Numbered from the stretch's first letter, positions 33,197 to 42,119 are shown. The stretch is 64,000 bases of DNA from Bifidobacterium longum subsp. infantis ATCC 15697 = JCM 1222 = DSM 20088 (GCF_000269965.1 NC_017219.1:2108001-2172000); one strand, 5' to 3'. Notes: a model not told the origin generated them from the letters alone. A program made the numbers and translations.

Positions 33197-34465
33197 ATGG
33201 GTCAGAAAGTATTGGTTATCGGCTCCGGTGCGCGTGAGCACACCATTGCCTACACGCTGCTCAAAGCGCCGAGCGTCGATGAGGTCACCGTGGCGCCCGG
33301 CAATCCGGGCATGGTCAGGGACGGCATCCACATCACGCAGCTGAGCCAGTCGAACCACGCCGCACTTATCGAATTCGTGAAGAATAATGGCTATGACTGG
33401 GTGTTCGTAGGCCCGGAAGTCCCGCTGATCGAAGGCATCGTGGACGATTTCGCCGCCGCGGGCATCAAGGCGTTCGGCCCCTCCAAGGCCGCCGCCCAGA
33501 TTGAAGGCTCCAAGAACTTCGCCAAGCAGCTCATGGAGCGTCATGACATCCCGACCGCCCACTACCAGACCTTCATCGACCTGGAGATGGCGCAGGCGTA
33601 CGTGCACGAGCATGGCGCCCCGATCGTCATCAAGGCCGACGGACTGGCCGCCGGCAAGGGCGTGACCGTGGCCATGGACGAGCACACCGCCCAGCGCGCG
33701 CTCGAGGACATCTTCATCGACCACCGCTTCGGCGTCGCCGGCGCCAAGGTCGTCATCGAGGATTTCCTGGAAGGTCAGGAGTTCTCCCTGATGAGTTTCG
33801 TCAACGGCACCGATTTCTGGCCGATGCCGATCTCGCAGGATCACAAGCGCGCCCATGACGGCGACGAGGGCCCGAACACCGGTGGCATGGGCGCCTACAG
33901 CCCGGTTCCGCAGATTCCGCAGTCCGTGATCGACGAGGCCATCGAGACCATCGTGCGCCCCACCGTCGAAGGCATGGCCGAGGAAGGCACGCCGTTCACC
34001 GGCATCCTGTACGCCGGCCTGATCGCCACCGCCGACGGCCCGAAGGTCATCGAATTCAACGCCCGTTTCGGCGACCCGGAAACCGAAGTCGTGCTCCCGA
34101 AGCTCACCTCCGACCTCGGTGCCGCCATCGCCGCCATGCTCAACGGCGAAACCCCCGAATTCACGTGGAATGAGTCCAACGCCACCCTCGGCGTGGTCAT
34201 CGCCTCCAACGGCTACCCGGAGAATGTCATCAAGGGTGCCCGTGTGCCCGAAATCGAGGTCGACGAGAATTCGCATGTCTACTATGCCGGCGTCACCTCC
34301 GACGACAAGGGTGGCCTGATTGCCAACTCCGGCCGTGTCCTGCTCGTCGAAACCTCCGCCCCGGACATCAAGTCCGCCCAAGACAAGGTCTACGCGATCA
34401 TCGACACGCTCGAGCTGCGCGGACTGTTCTACCGCCACGACATCGGTTTCAAAGCCCTGAAGTAA
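33197..34465 (+). CDS. purD: Phosphoribosylamine-glycine ligase (GAR synthetase)
   Basis: PurD joins phosphoribosylamine and glycine with ATP. The 422-residue ATP-grasp protein begins VLVIGSGAREHTIAYTL, then VGPEVPLIEGIVDDF, PIVIKADGLAAGKGVTVA, DHKRAHDGDEGPNTGGMGAY and FNARFGDPETEVVLP, all family hallmarks. ATG 33197 has a GCAGGAAAGGAAC site, 26 bp after purM. It is last in the unit; a palindrome with a T-run at 34494-34543 probably ends transcription. Confidence 0.96.
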   Translation: MGQKVLVIGSGAREHTIAYTLLKAPSVDEVTVAPGNPGMVRDGIHITQLSQSNHAALIEFVKNNGYDWVFVGPEVPLIEGIVDDFAAAGIKAFGPSKAAAQIEGSKNFAKQLMERHDIPTAHYQTFIDLEMAQAYVHEHGAPIVIKADGLAAGKGVTVAMDEHTAQRALEDIFIDHRFGVAGAKVVIEDFLEGQEFSLMSFVNGTDFWPMPISQDHKRAHDGDEGPNTGGMGAYSPVPQIPQSVIDEAIETIVRPTVEGMAEEGTPFTGILYAGLIATADGPKVIEFNARFGDPETEVVLPKLTSDLGAAIAAMLNGETPEFTWNESNATLGVVIASNGYPENVIKGARVPEIEVDENSHVYYAGVTSDDKGGLIANSGRVLLVETSAPDIKSAQDKVYAIIDTLELRGLFYRHDIGFKALK

Positions 34466-34493
34466 CAGAAGCGGCGCATCTGCCGCATATTTT

Positions 34494-34790
34494 GGCCCGG
34501 TGGCCATGTCAATCGATTGACGTGGCTACCGGGCCAGATTTTTCTGTCCCGGTAGCCGATTTCGGCTCTTTTTCGCAAACCAGGACAGTTGAACACCTCG
34601 AATATAGGAATATTTGGAATTCCCTTCCATGCAAAACCGCACTATTCCGCCATTTTCGTAATACGCGGACGATACTTTCGGCGTCAGTTTTGTCCCGGTA
34701 AGCAGAAAATGACTCGAAATCAAATACCAGGACAGAAAAATCTGGCCCGGTACACGAATCAATCGATTGACGTGGCTGCCGGGACAGCGA
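34494..34790. repeat. MITE-like element: paired palindromes with inverted arms (also terminator of purD)
   Basis: The left palindrome 34494-34535 (arms GGCCCGGTGGCCATGTCAAT and ATTGACGTGGCTACCGGGCC) is followed by AGATTTTTCTGTCC. A second, diverged palindrome begins near 34743 and shares TCAATCGATTGACGTGGCT; it is preceded by the mirror sequence GGACAGAAAAATCT. The 23-bp inverted arms are 34527-34549 and 34730-34752. In between are further CTGTCCCGGTA and CCAGGACAG copies and about 180 bp of AT-richer sequence without a gene. The left palindrome plus T-run would also work as a terminator for purD. It fills the 373-bp gap between purD and the aldehyde dehydrogenase gene. Confidence 0.75.
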
Positions 34791-34838
34791 ACGTCACTAT
34801 GACAACGCCATCACCCAATATCAGCGAGCGATATCATG

Positions 34839-36488
34839 CTAGCTGAATTTGGCGATGATGTTGAACAGTTTGGCCTTGGCTTCATTGAAGGGCGGGTACA
34901 CGAGGCGCAGAGTGTCGGGGAACTGCGGCTTGGTAACCACGGTTTTGACGTGGCTGAAGGTGAGGAAGCCTTCTTTGCCGCGGTAGGCGCCGATACCGGA
35001 ATCGCCCACACCGCCGAACGGCAGTCGGCTGGAAAGCAGATGGCCTAACGGCAGCGAGTATCCAAGAGCACCGGAACTGGTCTGACGTTCGAAAGTCAGC
35101 CGCACCTCGTGATCGCGCGAGAACACGTACGCGGCCAACGGTCGAGAGCGCTTGTTGATGAATCGGATTGCGGACTCGGCATCCTCGACCACCAGAATCG
35201 GCAGAATCGGCCCGAAAATCTCCTCCTTCATTACCGGCGCATCTGGCGACGTGCCGTACAGTACGGTGGGCGCGATATATCGGGCGGCGCGATCGACCTT
35301 GCCGCCGCAAATGATTCGACCGGCCGGGTCGAACACGCCGGGCACCTTGTGAATCTCGCTCGGCTCGACAGCGGCCGAGGCAGTCGCATCACTATCAGCG
35401 GCTGCCGTATTCGAACCGGCCGCCGGCTTCGCCGCATTGTTCGCGCTACCGGCACCGCCACCGGCTGTCTCCCCCGCGCTTCCGCGTCCGGCAGCCACGA
35501 CATTGAAGCGCCGCCCGACCATATCCATGGCCGCGCCTACCGCCGATGCCACCTGCACCAGCGGCGAGCTCGGCTCCTCAGGCGGCACGGTGCCGACGGG
35601 CAGTAGCTTGCACAGTCGTTCAAAATGACGATCGTTGATAATACGACCAAAATCAGGCGAGGCTTTCGGATCTTCACCATAGAATTCGGTGATGGATACG
35701 GCGATACGTTCAGCCAGAGCCTCGGCCACATCCGGCGTGGCAAGCACATAGTCGGGTGCCACACATGTCTGTCCGGCATTGGTGAACTTGCCCCATGCGA
35801 TACGTCGTGCAGCTACATTGATATCCACCGTATGGTCTACGAAACACGGTGATTTGCCGCCAAGTTCCAGCGTGACCGGCGTCAGGTGCTTGGCCGCCGC
35901 CCGCATGACGATTTTGCCGACGTGGCCGCCGCCGGTGTAGAAGATATGGTTAAACTGGCACTTCAGCAGTTCGCCGGTTTCCTTGGGACCGCCTTCGACC
36001 ACGCGCACGGCCTCGGGGTCAAGGTACTGCGGCACGAGTTCGGCGATAAGACGCGAGGTATTCGGCGAAAGCTCGGAGGGTTTCAGACAGATGGCATTGC
36101 CTGCGGCTAGCGCGTCGGCCATGGGCTCCAGAGCCAACAGCACCGAGTAGTTCCATGGCGAGATGATGAGTACCACGCCTTTGGGTTCGGCGATCGTCCA
36201 GCCGACTGCGGGCTGCAGCATCCAATGCATTGCCTTGGGATGGCGAGCGGCCCATAAACCGAGCCGATTACGGACGAACTTCGCCTCGCTGGCCACCAGA
36301 TTGAGCTCCATCAGTATGGTTTCCGCCGCGGGTTTGCCCAAATCGGCCATGGCCGCGGATGCGAAGGCGTCGCGATTGTCCGTTACCAGCCGGCGCAGCG
36401 CATCCAATTGCGCCCGCCGCCAAGCCAACGGTCTCGTGCGGCCTGATTCATAGGCGTGACGTAGCCGGGTGAATTCCACATTGACCAT
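34839..36488 (-). CDS. Aldehyde dehydrogenase with a low-complexity insertion
   Basis: A 549-residue NAD(P)-dependent aldehyde dehydrogenase of the class that includes fatty-aldehyde enzymes. The N-terminus matches ALDH3-type proteins (RAQLDALRRLVTDNRDA), with SPWNYSVLLALEPMADALAAGN, the general-base Glu208 in TLELGGKSP and nucleophile Cys242 in NAGQTCVAPDYVL. Between residues 297 and about 391 a stretch rich in Ala, Gly, Ser and Thr interrupts the domain, which otherwise resumes with KVDRAARYIAPTVLYG and EEIFGPILPIL; the family is normally about 460 residues long. ATG 36488 has a GGAAGGAAG site. It appears monocistronic. Confidence 0.88.
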   Translation of the reverse strand: MVNVEFTRLRHAYESGRTRPLAWRRAQLDALRRLVTDNRDAFASAAMADLGKPAAETILMELNLVASEAKFVRNRLGLWAARHPKAMHWMLQPAVGWTIAEPKGVVLIISPWNYSVLLALEPMADALAAGNAICLKPSELSPNTSRLIAELVPQYLDPEAVRVVEGGPKETGELLKCQFNHIFYTGGGHVGKIVMRAAAKHLTPVTLELGGKSPCFVDHTVDINVAARRIAWGKFTNAGQTCVAPDYVLATPDVAEALAERIAVSITEFYGEDPKASPDFGRIINDRHFERLCKLLPVGTVPPEEPSSPLVQVASAVGAAMDMVGRRFNVVAAGRGSAGETAGGGAGSANNAAKPAAGSNTAAADSDATASAAVEPSEIHKVPGVFDPAGRIICGGKVDRAARYIAPTVLYGTSPDAPVMKEEIFGPILPILVVEDAESAIRFINKRSRPLAAYVFSRDHEVRLTFERQTSSGALGYSLPLGHLLSSRLPFGGVGDSGIGAYRGKEGFLTFSHVKTVVTKPQFPDTLRLVYPPFNEAKAKLFNIIAKFS

Positions 36489-36597
36489 GACGCTTCCTTC
36501 CCACACACCCCCGGAATGGTCTTCCCGGGTGCCGACCTACCCATCGTACGTCATCGCGCCCGCGTCCCGCCGTCGCGCCGGCGCGCGCCGCCCGGGT

Positions 36598-38676
36598 TTA
36601 CGGCAACGTCATGAAATCAGTGTCTTTGAGGTAGTTTTTGCCGGCGGTGATGTCGTATTGGATGAGCTTGTAGTCGGCAAGCAGCTGCTTGGTTTCCTTG
36701 TCGAAGTCATCGGTGGACATCGGGTTGCCGTTCTGATCAAGGTAGATGCTCTGGCCTTCGGGGATACGGTCCCAGCCTTGGATCTTGTTGACCACGGGCG
36801 GTTCCATGGCGGCGATCTTGGAATGCATCTCGGTTAGGAACGCCAGATACGGGCTGACCTTGGCGTTCATGTGATCGGCGGCCTGCGCCACGAAGAAGTT
36901 CGGCGAGGAGTAGGCTGCATCACTTGCTTTATTGCCTTGGGAACCAGAGGCCTTGTTCGACCAGATGAAGTAATCGGTCAGGTGCAGGGCCAGGGAGTTA
37001 TTGTCATCCTCACTGGCGGACGAGTAGATGCCCGGCAAGTGGTCGCCATAGAACACCACGGTGACGGGCTTATCCAGCGCATCCAGTTCATTCAGGAACT
37101 CCTGAGTGGCCTGATCGGTAATCTCCACACCCTTTTGATAGGTCTCAATCGACTGCTGTTCATCATCACCCAGCGGCGTACCCGTGGTGGATTCGGCGGT
37201 GTAGTCGTTATTCTCATACCACTCGTGGTATGGCATGTGATTCTGCATGGTGATGATCTGGATAAATTTGTTCGTCTTGCCGGACTTGATGCCTTCCAGC
37301 GCAGAATCATAGGAAGACTTATCAGAAACGTACGGCGACTCGTCGATCTTGTCCTGATACTTGATCACGTCCGGACCGGTCAACGTGTAGAAGTGCGAGA
37401 AGCCGAACTTCTTGTAGTTCGTGGCACGCGAGTACATGCTGGATTCGTACGGATGATAGCCGAGCGAGTTGGCGGGCGCGCCCCACATCTGGTTGATGGT
37501 GGGGGTCCAATGCTGGCTCGGGACCAGCTGCTGGTACGGGCTGGACAGGGAGGAATCGAAATTGGCCATGCTCAGGCCGGAAAGTCCCATGTATTCGAGG
37601 TTGGCCGTACCGCCGCCGTAGCCGGAGGAGAGCATCAGGCCGGAGGTGGTGCCCGCCTTGATCTTGCGGATGTTGGGCATCGAATCCTTGCTGGTCTTCA
37701 GTCCCGGCACGCGGCTCGGGTCGGAGAAGGATTCGGACAGCACGTACACCACTGTCGAATCAGTAAGATTATTGGTGCGGGAGGCGTTGATCATCTCCGC
37801 TTTCTTCTGGTAGCGAGCGGCGACCTTCTTCATGGTCTCCTCGGAGTAGTTGCTCGGCTTGTCCATGATCTTCGGGTTGAGCTGGCGGGTAAAGGCTACG
37901 AGCGGACCGTTGCGCTGCGCGTCATACACGGAATCCCACATGGATGGCGTGTCTCCCAAGGCGCGGGAGAACTTGTTGGCCAGCGAATCGGTGGTGCTCA
38001 CATGCATGCAGTACAACGCGAACACCAGAATCGGCAGCAGCAACAGGATCAGACGGGACGTGAGGTTCAGGCGGCGATCATCCGTTTGAATCATGCGGCC
38101 TTTGCGTCCGTCGGCGTACCGCAGCGCCAATACCGGGACGAGCAGCACGGCGAACACGGCGAGCGCGATGAGGATGGTCACGTGCGCGCCGGCCGGGGCG
38201 AAGGTGAGCATGTTGCCGGTATTGGAGCCGAGGAACCCGAGATCGGCGGGCAGGATGGCCTCGTAGCGGATCTCGATTTTGAAATGCTCGATGACGGCGA
38301 CGATGATCCCGGCCGCGAGCATCACGATGCTCGACGCCCAGAACCGGTTGAGCAGCATCAGGAGCATAAGGTACAGCAGCGCGACAAGTATCATGTTGAG
38401 CGCGAACACGAAGTTGCCGTCGGTCCACATCTTGCTCACGAAGCCGAATCCGACGGTCGGACTGGACAGCTGCACGCGGGTGGAGCTTGCCGAAACACCG
38501 ACTTCGAGCGCCGTCACGACGATGATGTCGAAGATAACGAAGAGCACGCCGTACACCCAGCCGGGGAAGGGCTTGTGGGGGTGCTGGGGCGTGACTTCAT
38601 TGGCTTCGGCCTTTTTGGCCCAAAGCTTGAAATGGGGTTTCACTGTGGTGGTGGTACTACTAGTGTTCTCGCTCAT
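36598..38676 (-). CDS. LTA synthase family membrane sulfatase-fold protein
   Basis: A 692-residue protein with about five N-terminal membrane segments (starting WVYGVLFVIFDIIVVTALEV) and an extracellular sulfatase-like domain. The nucleophile Thr lies in SSGYGGGTANLEYMGLSG, with metal ligands in YVLSESFSDPSR and VVFYGDHLPG. Such proteins transfer glycerol-phosphate from phosphatidylglycerol to make polyglycerol-phosphate or decorate cell-wall glycans. A single gene stands here. The stop is at 36598. ATG 38676 is chosen by family length; no strong ribosome site was seen. Confidence 0.88.
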   Translation of the reverse strand: MSENTSSTTTTVKPHFKLWAKKAEANEVTPQHPHKPFPGWVYGVLFVIFDIIVVTALEVGVSASSTRVQLSSPTVGFGFVSKMWTDGNFVFALNMILVALLYLMLLMLLNRFWASSIVMLAAGIIVAVIEHFKIEIRYEAILPADLGFLGSNTGNMLTFAPAGAHVTILIALAVFAVLLVPVLALRYADGRKGRMIQTDDRRLNLTSRLILLLLPILVFALYCMHVSTTDSLANKFSRALGDTPSMWDSVYDAQRNGPLVAFTRQLNPKIMDKPSNYSEETMKKVAARYQKKAEMINASRTNNLTDSTVVYVLSESFSDPSRVPGLKTSKDSMPNIRKIKAGTTSGLMLSSGYGGGTANLEYMGLSGLSMANFDSSLSSPYQQLVPSQHWTPTINQMWGAPANSLGYHPYESSMYSRATNYKKFGFSHFYTLTGPDVIKYQDKIDESPYVSDKSSYDSALEGIKSGKTNKFIQIITMQNHMPYHEWYENNDYTAESTTGTPLGDDEQQSIETYQKGVEITDQATQEFLNELDALDKPVTVVFYGDHLPGIYSSASEDDNNSLALHLTDYFIWSNKASGSQGNKASDAAYSSPNFFVAQAADHMNAKVSPYLAFLTEMHSKIAAMEPPVVNKIQGWDRIPEGQSIYLDQNGNPMSTDDFDKETKQLLADYKLIQYDITAGKNYLKDTDFMTLP

Positions 38677-38787
38677 TCGCCTGTTTCCGTATGTGCCTTT
38701 TCAAGGGCATATTGTTGCCACTGAACTTTGGAAAATCCATAGTTCCACTATTTTCTTACCGTTTCCTAACTATTCACCCTAACGCAA

Positions 38788-38818
38788 AGGGTGCCTCGGG
38801 ACATCCCCGAAGCACCCT
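38788..38818 (-). terminator. Hairpin downstream of znuA
   Basis: AGGGTGCTTCGGGG and CCCGAGGCACCCT (read on the minus strand) pair around a short loop, followed by TTTGCG. It lies about 117 bp downstream of the znuA stop in the direction of its transcription. Confidence 0.6.
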
Positions 38819-38934
38819 GATATATAAGGAGCCTTCCCTGATAGCGAAGTGTTCTGTTCTCCCCTAGACAACGCCTCGCTATCTGACTTGGCTATTTCCC
38901 TTATCGCTGTTGCGGATTGCCAGCTACTGCCGCA

Positions 38935-39858
38935 TTACTTCACGGCGGCGGCGAACTGGTCGACCAGCGCGCTCATCCAGTCGAGCAGGTTGGTGTACTG
39001 CTTCGGCATCTGCTCGGTGAGCTCCACGATCGGCACGCTGGCGTCCTTGGCGGCACCGGTGATCTGGTCAGTGGTGGAGGTGGCTTCCTGACTGTTGAAG
39101 ACGAGCATCTTGATGGAGCCAGCCTTCAGGGTGTCCTGGAAGTCCTTGATGTCGGCCGGGGTCGGCTCGCTCTCGTTGGCGGAGGCCTGGGCGTAGCCCT
39201 TCGGGGTGACGTCGGTCATCTTGAGGTCGTCGGCCAGGTACCAGGCCACGGATTCGGTGGCGGCGTACGGCAGGCCCTCGGTCTTGGCGGAAGTCTCCTT
39301 GATCTTGGACTCAAGCTGGTCTTCCTTGGCGTGCCAATCCTTGTTGAGCTTGGCGTAGTCGTCCTTGTGGCTCGGGTCGGCCTTCTGATAGGCGGCGGTG
39401 ATGGCGTCGGCGGTGCTGGAGCGCACCTTGGCGGAGAACCAGACGTGCGGGTTGTCGCCTTCCTTGATGCCGGTGGTCTCGGCGGCGGTGACCAGCGTGG
39501 CCTTGGTCGACTTGGCGGCCTTGGTGGCCCACGGGTCGTAGTCGGCGCCATTGACTACGGCTACCTTGGCAGTGCCGAACTTGGCGACATCCTGGCTGGT
39601 GGGCTCGTAATCGTGCGCCTCGACGTTGGTCTTGGCCATGATGTTGGTGACTTCGACGTTGCTGCCGCCGAGGTCTTCGGCCACGGAACCCCACTGGTTG
39701 ATGGAGGCGACGACCTCGATCTTGCCGGAAGACGCGGCGCTGCTGGAATCGGACTTGCTGCCGGCGGCATTGCTGGAACCGCAGGCGGCCATCGAGAACA
39801 GGGTCGCCGAGGCGGCCGCGATGGCGAGCGCGCGCTTGGCGTTGGACATGATGGACAT
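38935..39858 (-). CDS. znuA: Zinc ABC transporter, substrate-binding lipoprotein
   Basis: A 307-residue cluster-9 (TroA/ZnuA) metal-binding lipoprotein. The signal peptide ends in FSMAAC (lipid-anchor Cys26), followed by a Ser-rich linker, VVASINQWGSVAEDLGG, then KTNVEAHDYEPTSQDV (a metal-ligand His) and DNPHVWFSAKV (second His). The long His loop seen in many zinc proteins is absent. A Zur-type box lies 95-113 bp upstream, so repression by zinc is expected. The permease and ATPase are not in this neighbourhood. ATG 39858; AGAGAGGAAAA precedes. Confidence 0.9.
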   Translation of the reverse strand: MSIMSNAKRALAIAAASATLFSMAACGSSNAAGSKSDSSSAASSGKIEVVASINQWGSVAEDLGGSNVEVTNIMAKTNVEAHDYEPTSQDVAKFGTAKVAVVNGADYDPWATKAAKSTKATLVTAAETTGIKEGDNPHVWFSAKVRSSTADAITAAYQKADPSHKDDYAKLNKDWHAKEDQLESKIKETSAKTEGLPYAATESVAWYLADDLKMTDVTPKGYAQASANESEPTPADIKDFQDTLKAGSIKMLVFNSQEATSTTDQITGAAKDASVPIVELTEQMPKQYTNLLDWMSALVDQFAAAVK

Positions 39859-39952
39859 GATTGGATTTTCCTCTCTAATTCAGCTGTTTGGCCGGGCGAT
39901 GCTGCTGTTGCTGCATCATCGCCCGGCCCCCAACACGACAGAATAACATGTA

Positions 39953-39971
39953 TTGAGAATTATTATCATTT
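39953..39971. promoter_or_regulatory. Zur box upstream of znuA
   Basis: TTGAGAATTATTATCATTT resembles the TGATAATNATTATCA-type palindrome of Zur. It stands 95 bp before the znuA start and matches the boxes at 40983 and 45639 in its ATTATCATT half. Confidence 0.7.
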
Positions 39972-40012
39972 GCATTTACGTCGGCGTGTTGCACGCGCAC
40001 ACCCGCGCTGCC

Positions 40013-40182
40013 GGCGGAAATCCCGCGCCCCGACGATGACAACGCGGGATCCCGCCGTTTTCGGCAGACGAAACGGCAGTATCCCCGCGTCCGAACGATA
40101 CCCGCGCGGGGGTTCTGCCATTTAAGGCCTCGGAAACGACAGAAATCCCGCGCCACCTTCGTTCGGACGCGGGGGTTCTGCC
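40013..40182. repeat. Three copies of the GGCAGAAATCCCGCG hairpin repeat
   Basis: Copies at 40013-40056, 40075-40119 and 40138-40182 each have a GGCAGAAATCCCGCG-like left arm and a CGCGGGGGTTCTGCC-like right arm around a variable centre of about 14-16 bases. The same structure recurs twice at 45482-45593. Each could form a strong RNA stem; arms vary in step with each other, which favours selection for pairing. Confidence 0.8.
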
Positions 40183-40196
40183 GTTTGCCGCACATG

Positions 40197-40967
40197 TCAC
40201 AACGGCATCGCGGCACAGACCGACGCCTGCACCAGGTCGACGAGCCCCACGGTGTGGGCATCCTCACAGACCAGCGCATCACGCAAGGCGATTGCACGGA
40301 TGATGTCGCGGCAGGCGCACTCCCCGTCTGTATCCAAATGGCGTGCCAGGCAACCGGCACCAATGACCGGCAATTCGAGCACGCACGAGGCCTCACGGAT
40401 CAGGCGGGAGACCACTACGCCGGTCGAACGCTCGTCATAGACGCCGTTCTCCTCGCCCATGCCGTACAGGCACAAACGGTCGTCGTCAAAGAATCGCTCT
40501 TCGAATTCGTCAAGGCCTACGGCATTGGCCACCGCACCCACGAACATCGACTCACCCCACTCGTTGAGACGGAAGGAATCGGCCAGATACTGCGCGACCG
40601 GCGTGGCCTCAAGGCCCACAGGCAGCGAGACCAGAAACGCGCCGGCCCGCCCTTGCAGCGATCCGAGCGTCCGTTCAAGGTCATGTTTGACCGTGCAGCT
40701 CATGCAGCACCCCTCGAGCCCGAACGAATCGGACTCGCCGAACACCACCCCGCTTGCCTGGGGCTTCGCGACGTTGCGCACGATATCGAGACCGGATTCC
40801 ACGGCTTCGTTCGGGCGCACGTCATAAGCAATCGAGCATACGGATGGGAAGGAATCGACCAACGAGAACGTCACGGAGTCCAGGCTCAGGCGGTCGGCGC
40901 CGGTGAGCAGCACCACGGGCGTGCGCCCCTCCGCGTTTCCCTGTGATTGCAATGCCGGATGAATCAT
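40197..40967 (-). CDS. CobW/COG0523-like protein without a P-loop (zinc-limitation gene)
   Basis: A 256-residue protein resembling G3E/CobW metallochaperones: TPVVLLTGADRLSLDSVT at the start and GCCMSCTVKHDLERTL at residues 86-101, the latter corresponding to the metal-binding CxCC motif plus helix of COG0523. The expected Walker A GxxGxGKT is not present (LLTGADRLSLDS in its place), so GTP binding is doubtful. The divergent L28 gene shares a Zur box between the two starts (40983-41000). It probably serves zinc delivery under starvation, by context. ATG 40967 has an AGAAAGG site; upstream in-frame codons run through the box and are not used. Confidence 0.7.
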   Translation of the reverse strand: MIHPALQSQGNAEGRTPVVLLTGADRLSLDSVTFSLVDSFPSVCSIAYDVRPNEAVESGLDIVRNVAKPQASGVVFGESDSFGLEGCCMSCTVKHDLERTLGSLQGRAGAFLVSLPVGLEATPVAQYLADSFRLNEWGESMFVGAVANAVGLDEFEERFFDDDRLCLYGMGEENGVYDERSTGVVVSRLIREASCVLELPVIGAGCLARHLDTDGECACRDIIRAIALRDALVCEDAHTVGLVDLVQASVCAAMPL

Positions 40968-40982
40968 GACAGCCTTTCTGAT

Positions 40983-41000
40983 TTGATAATGGTTATCATT
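40983..41000. promoter_or_regulatory. Zur box between the CobW-like gene and L28
   Basis: TTGATAATGGTTATCATT is a near-perfect palindrome of the Zur type (TGATAAT-N-ATTATCA form). It lies 15 bp from the CobW-like start and 17 bp from the L28 start, so one repressor could control both directions. Confidence 0.85.
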
Positions 41001-41017
41001 ATGATATAGTTGCAGGC

Positions 41018-41254
41018 ATGTCCAAAACATGTCAAATTCTGGGAACACGCGCCGGGGTCGGCAACCGCGTCTCCCACTCGCACAGGAAAACACGCCGAAC
41101 CTTCGCCCCGAACCTGCAGTCCAAGCGGTACTGGGTGCCGTCCTTGCAGCGGCACGTCACGCTTACCGTGAGCGCCAAGGGCATCAAGACCATCGACCGC
41201 ATCGGCATCGAGGCGGCGATCGCCCGCATCCGCCGCGATCAGAACGTCAACTGA
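41018..41254 (+). CDS. rpmB: 50S ribosomal protein L28, zinc-independent paralogue
   Basis: A 78-residue L28 with the start MSKTCQILGTRAGVGNRVSH and the RYWVPSLQRHVTLTVSAKGI core. It has one Cys only, so it lacks the CxxC pairs of the zinc form. In actinobacteria such copies replace the zinc-binding ribosomal proteins when zinc is low. It directly follows a Zur box and heads the row L28, L33, S14, L31, L36, L32. Confidence 0.92.
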   Translation: MSKTCQILGTRAGVGNRVSHSHRKTRRTFAPNLQSKRYWVPSLQRHVTLTVSAKGIKTIDRIGIEAAIARIRRDQNVN

Positions 41255-41424
41255 ACCGGCCACGGCATCACCCCCATGCTCGGGCAGTCAGTAGGCCCGC
41301 CACTGTGCCGGCGCGTAACCGCGCAACAAACCGCGCTAACGAGCTGCATCACCCACATGGCACCGCGACGTACGCGACATACGTGACATAACAGCGTGAC
41401 ACCCACACATAGAAAGCACCACTC

Positions 41425-41595
41425 ATGGCAAGCAAATCCTCCGCAATCCGCCCGGTCATCACCCTGAAGTCCACGGCCGGCACCGGATTCACCTACACCA
41501 CCACCAAGAATCGTCGTAATACGCCGGACCGTCTTGAGCTCACCAAGTTCGATCCGGTAGTCCGCAAACGGGTGCTCTTCCGAGAGACCCGCTAA
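41425..41595 (+). CDS. rpmG: 50S ribosomal protein L33, zinc-independent paralogue
   Basis: A 56-residue protein that starts [19 protein letters not shown] and ends [10 protein letters not shown]. It has the L33 pattern ([20 protein letters not shown]) but no Cys, so it cannot bind zinc. It is too short for many gene finders. ATG 41425 follows AGAAAGCACC. It is second in the ribosomal-paralogue row. Confidence 0.92.
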   Translation: MASKSSAIRPVITLKSTAGTGFTYTTTKNRRNTPDRLELTKFDPVVRKRVLFRETR

Positions 41596-41813
41596 TCCAT
41601 CTGTTCGTTCATTGGACACCAGTCGCGAGGCGAGGAAGAGGCTTAAGCACCCGCCGAAATCGTTTCCTTGTTGGCATTCCGGCGGTTTCCTCTATCACCA
41701 TTTCATGAACTCATCTTCCGAACCTTGCGGCATGCGCCCAATGAACGAATGCACTCGTCCCAGCTCCGGCCGGCGCGATTCCCGCGCCCCGGAGCCTTAT
41801 CAAGGAGCCGGAC
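41596..41813. other. Gap between the L33 and S14 genes with a GC-rich hairpin
   Basis: No gene is visible. A strong stem (GCTCCGGCCGGCGCG with CCCGCGCCCCGGAGC, 41760-41796) lies just upstream of the S14 ribosome site and could attenuate or protect the mRNA. Confidence 0.5.
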
Positions 41814-42119
41814 ATGGCCAAAACCAGTAAGATCAACCGACAATTGCAGCGCGAACGCATGGTCGCCAAGTATGCCGAACGCCGCGCCGAATACAAGCGC
41901 GACAGCGTCAACCCTCATCTGACCGCCGAAGAACGCGCCGAGGCGATGCGCAAGCTGCAGGCCCTCCCCCGCGACGCCAGCCCCACCCGTCTGCGCAACC
42001 GCGATTCCATCGACGGCCGCCCGCGCGCCTACAACCGCAAGTTCGGCCTGTCACGTATCAATCTGCGTGAGAAGGCACACAAGGGCAAACTGCCCGGCGT
42101 GGTGAAATCCAGCTGGTGA
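41814..42119 (+). CDS. rpsN: 30S ribosomal protein S14, zinc-independent long form
   Basis: A 101-residue S14 of the long type: [20 protein letters not shown] at the start, [20 protein letters not shown] and [20 protein letters not shown] at the end. The short zinc-binding form has CxxC motifs; this one has no Cys. It can substitute for the zinc form in the small subunit. ATG 41814 follows AAGGAG. Confidence 0.95.
   Translation: MAKTSKINRQLQRERMVAKYAERRAEYKRDSVNPHLTAEERAEAMRKLQALPRDASPTRLRNRDSIDGRPRAYNRKFGLSRINLREKAHKGKLPGVVKSSW

Larger units (their letters stand above)
39859..40196. other. Intergenic region with Zur box and three hairpin repeats
   Basis: A 338-bp gap upstream of znuA and downstream of the CobW-like gene. 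No gene is supported. It contains a Zur-like palindrome (39953-39971) and three copies of the CCCGCG hairpin repeat (40013-40182). Confidence 0.6.

Noticed and set aside
36871..38724. 617-codon frame on the plus strand across the LTA synthase-like gene
   Set aside because: Shadow of the real minus-strand gene; composition is Gly/His/Arg-rich with no membrane or enzyme motif.
40968..41093. N-terminal extension of the CobW-like protein by 42 codons
   Set aside because: It would run through the Zur box and the start of the divergent L28 gene; ATG 40967 has its own AGAAAGG site.
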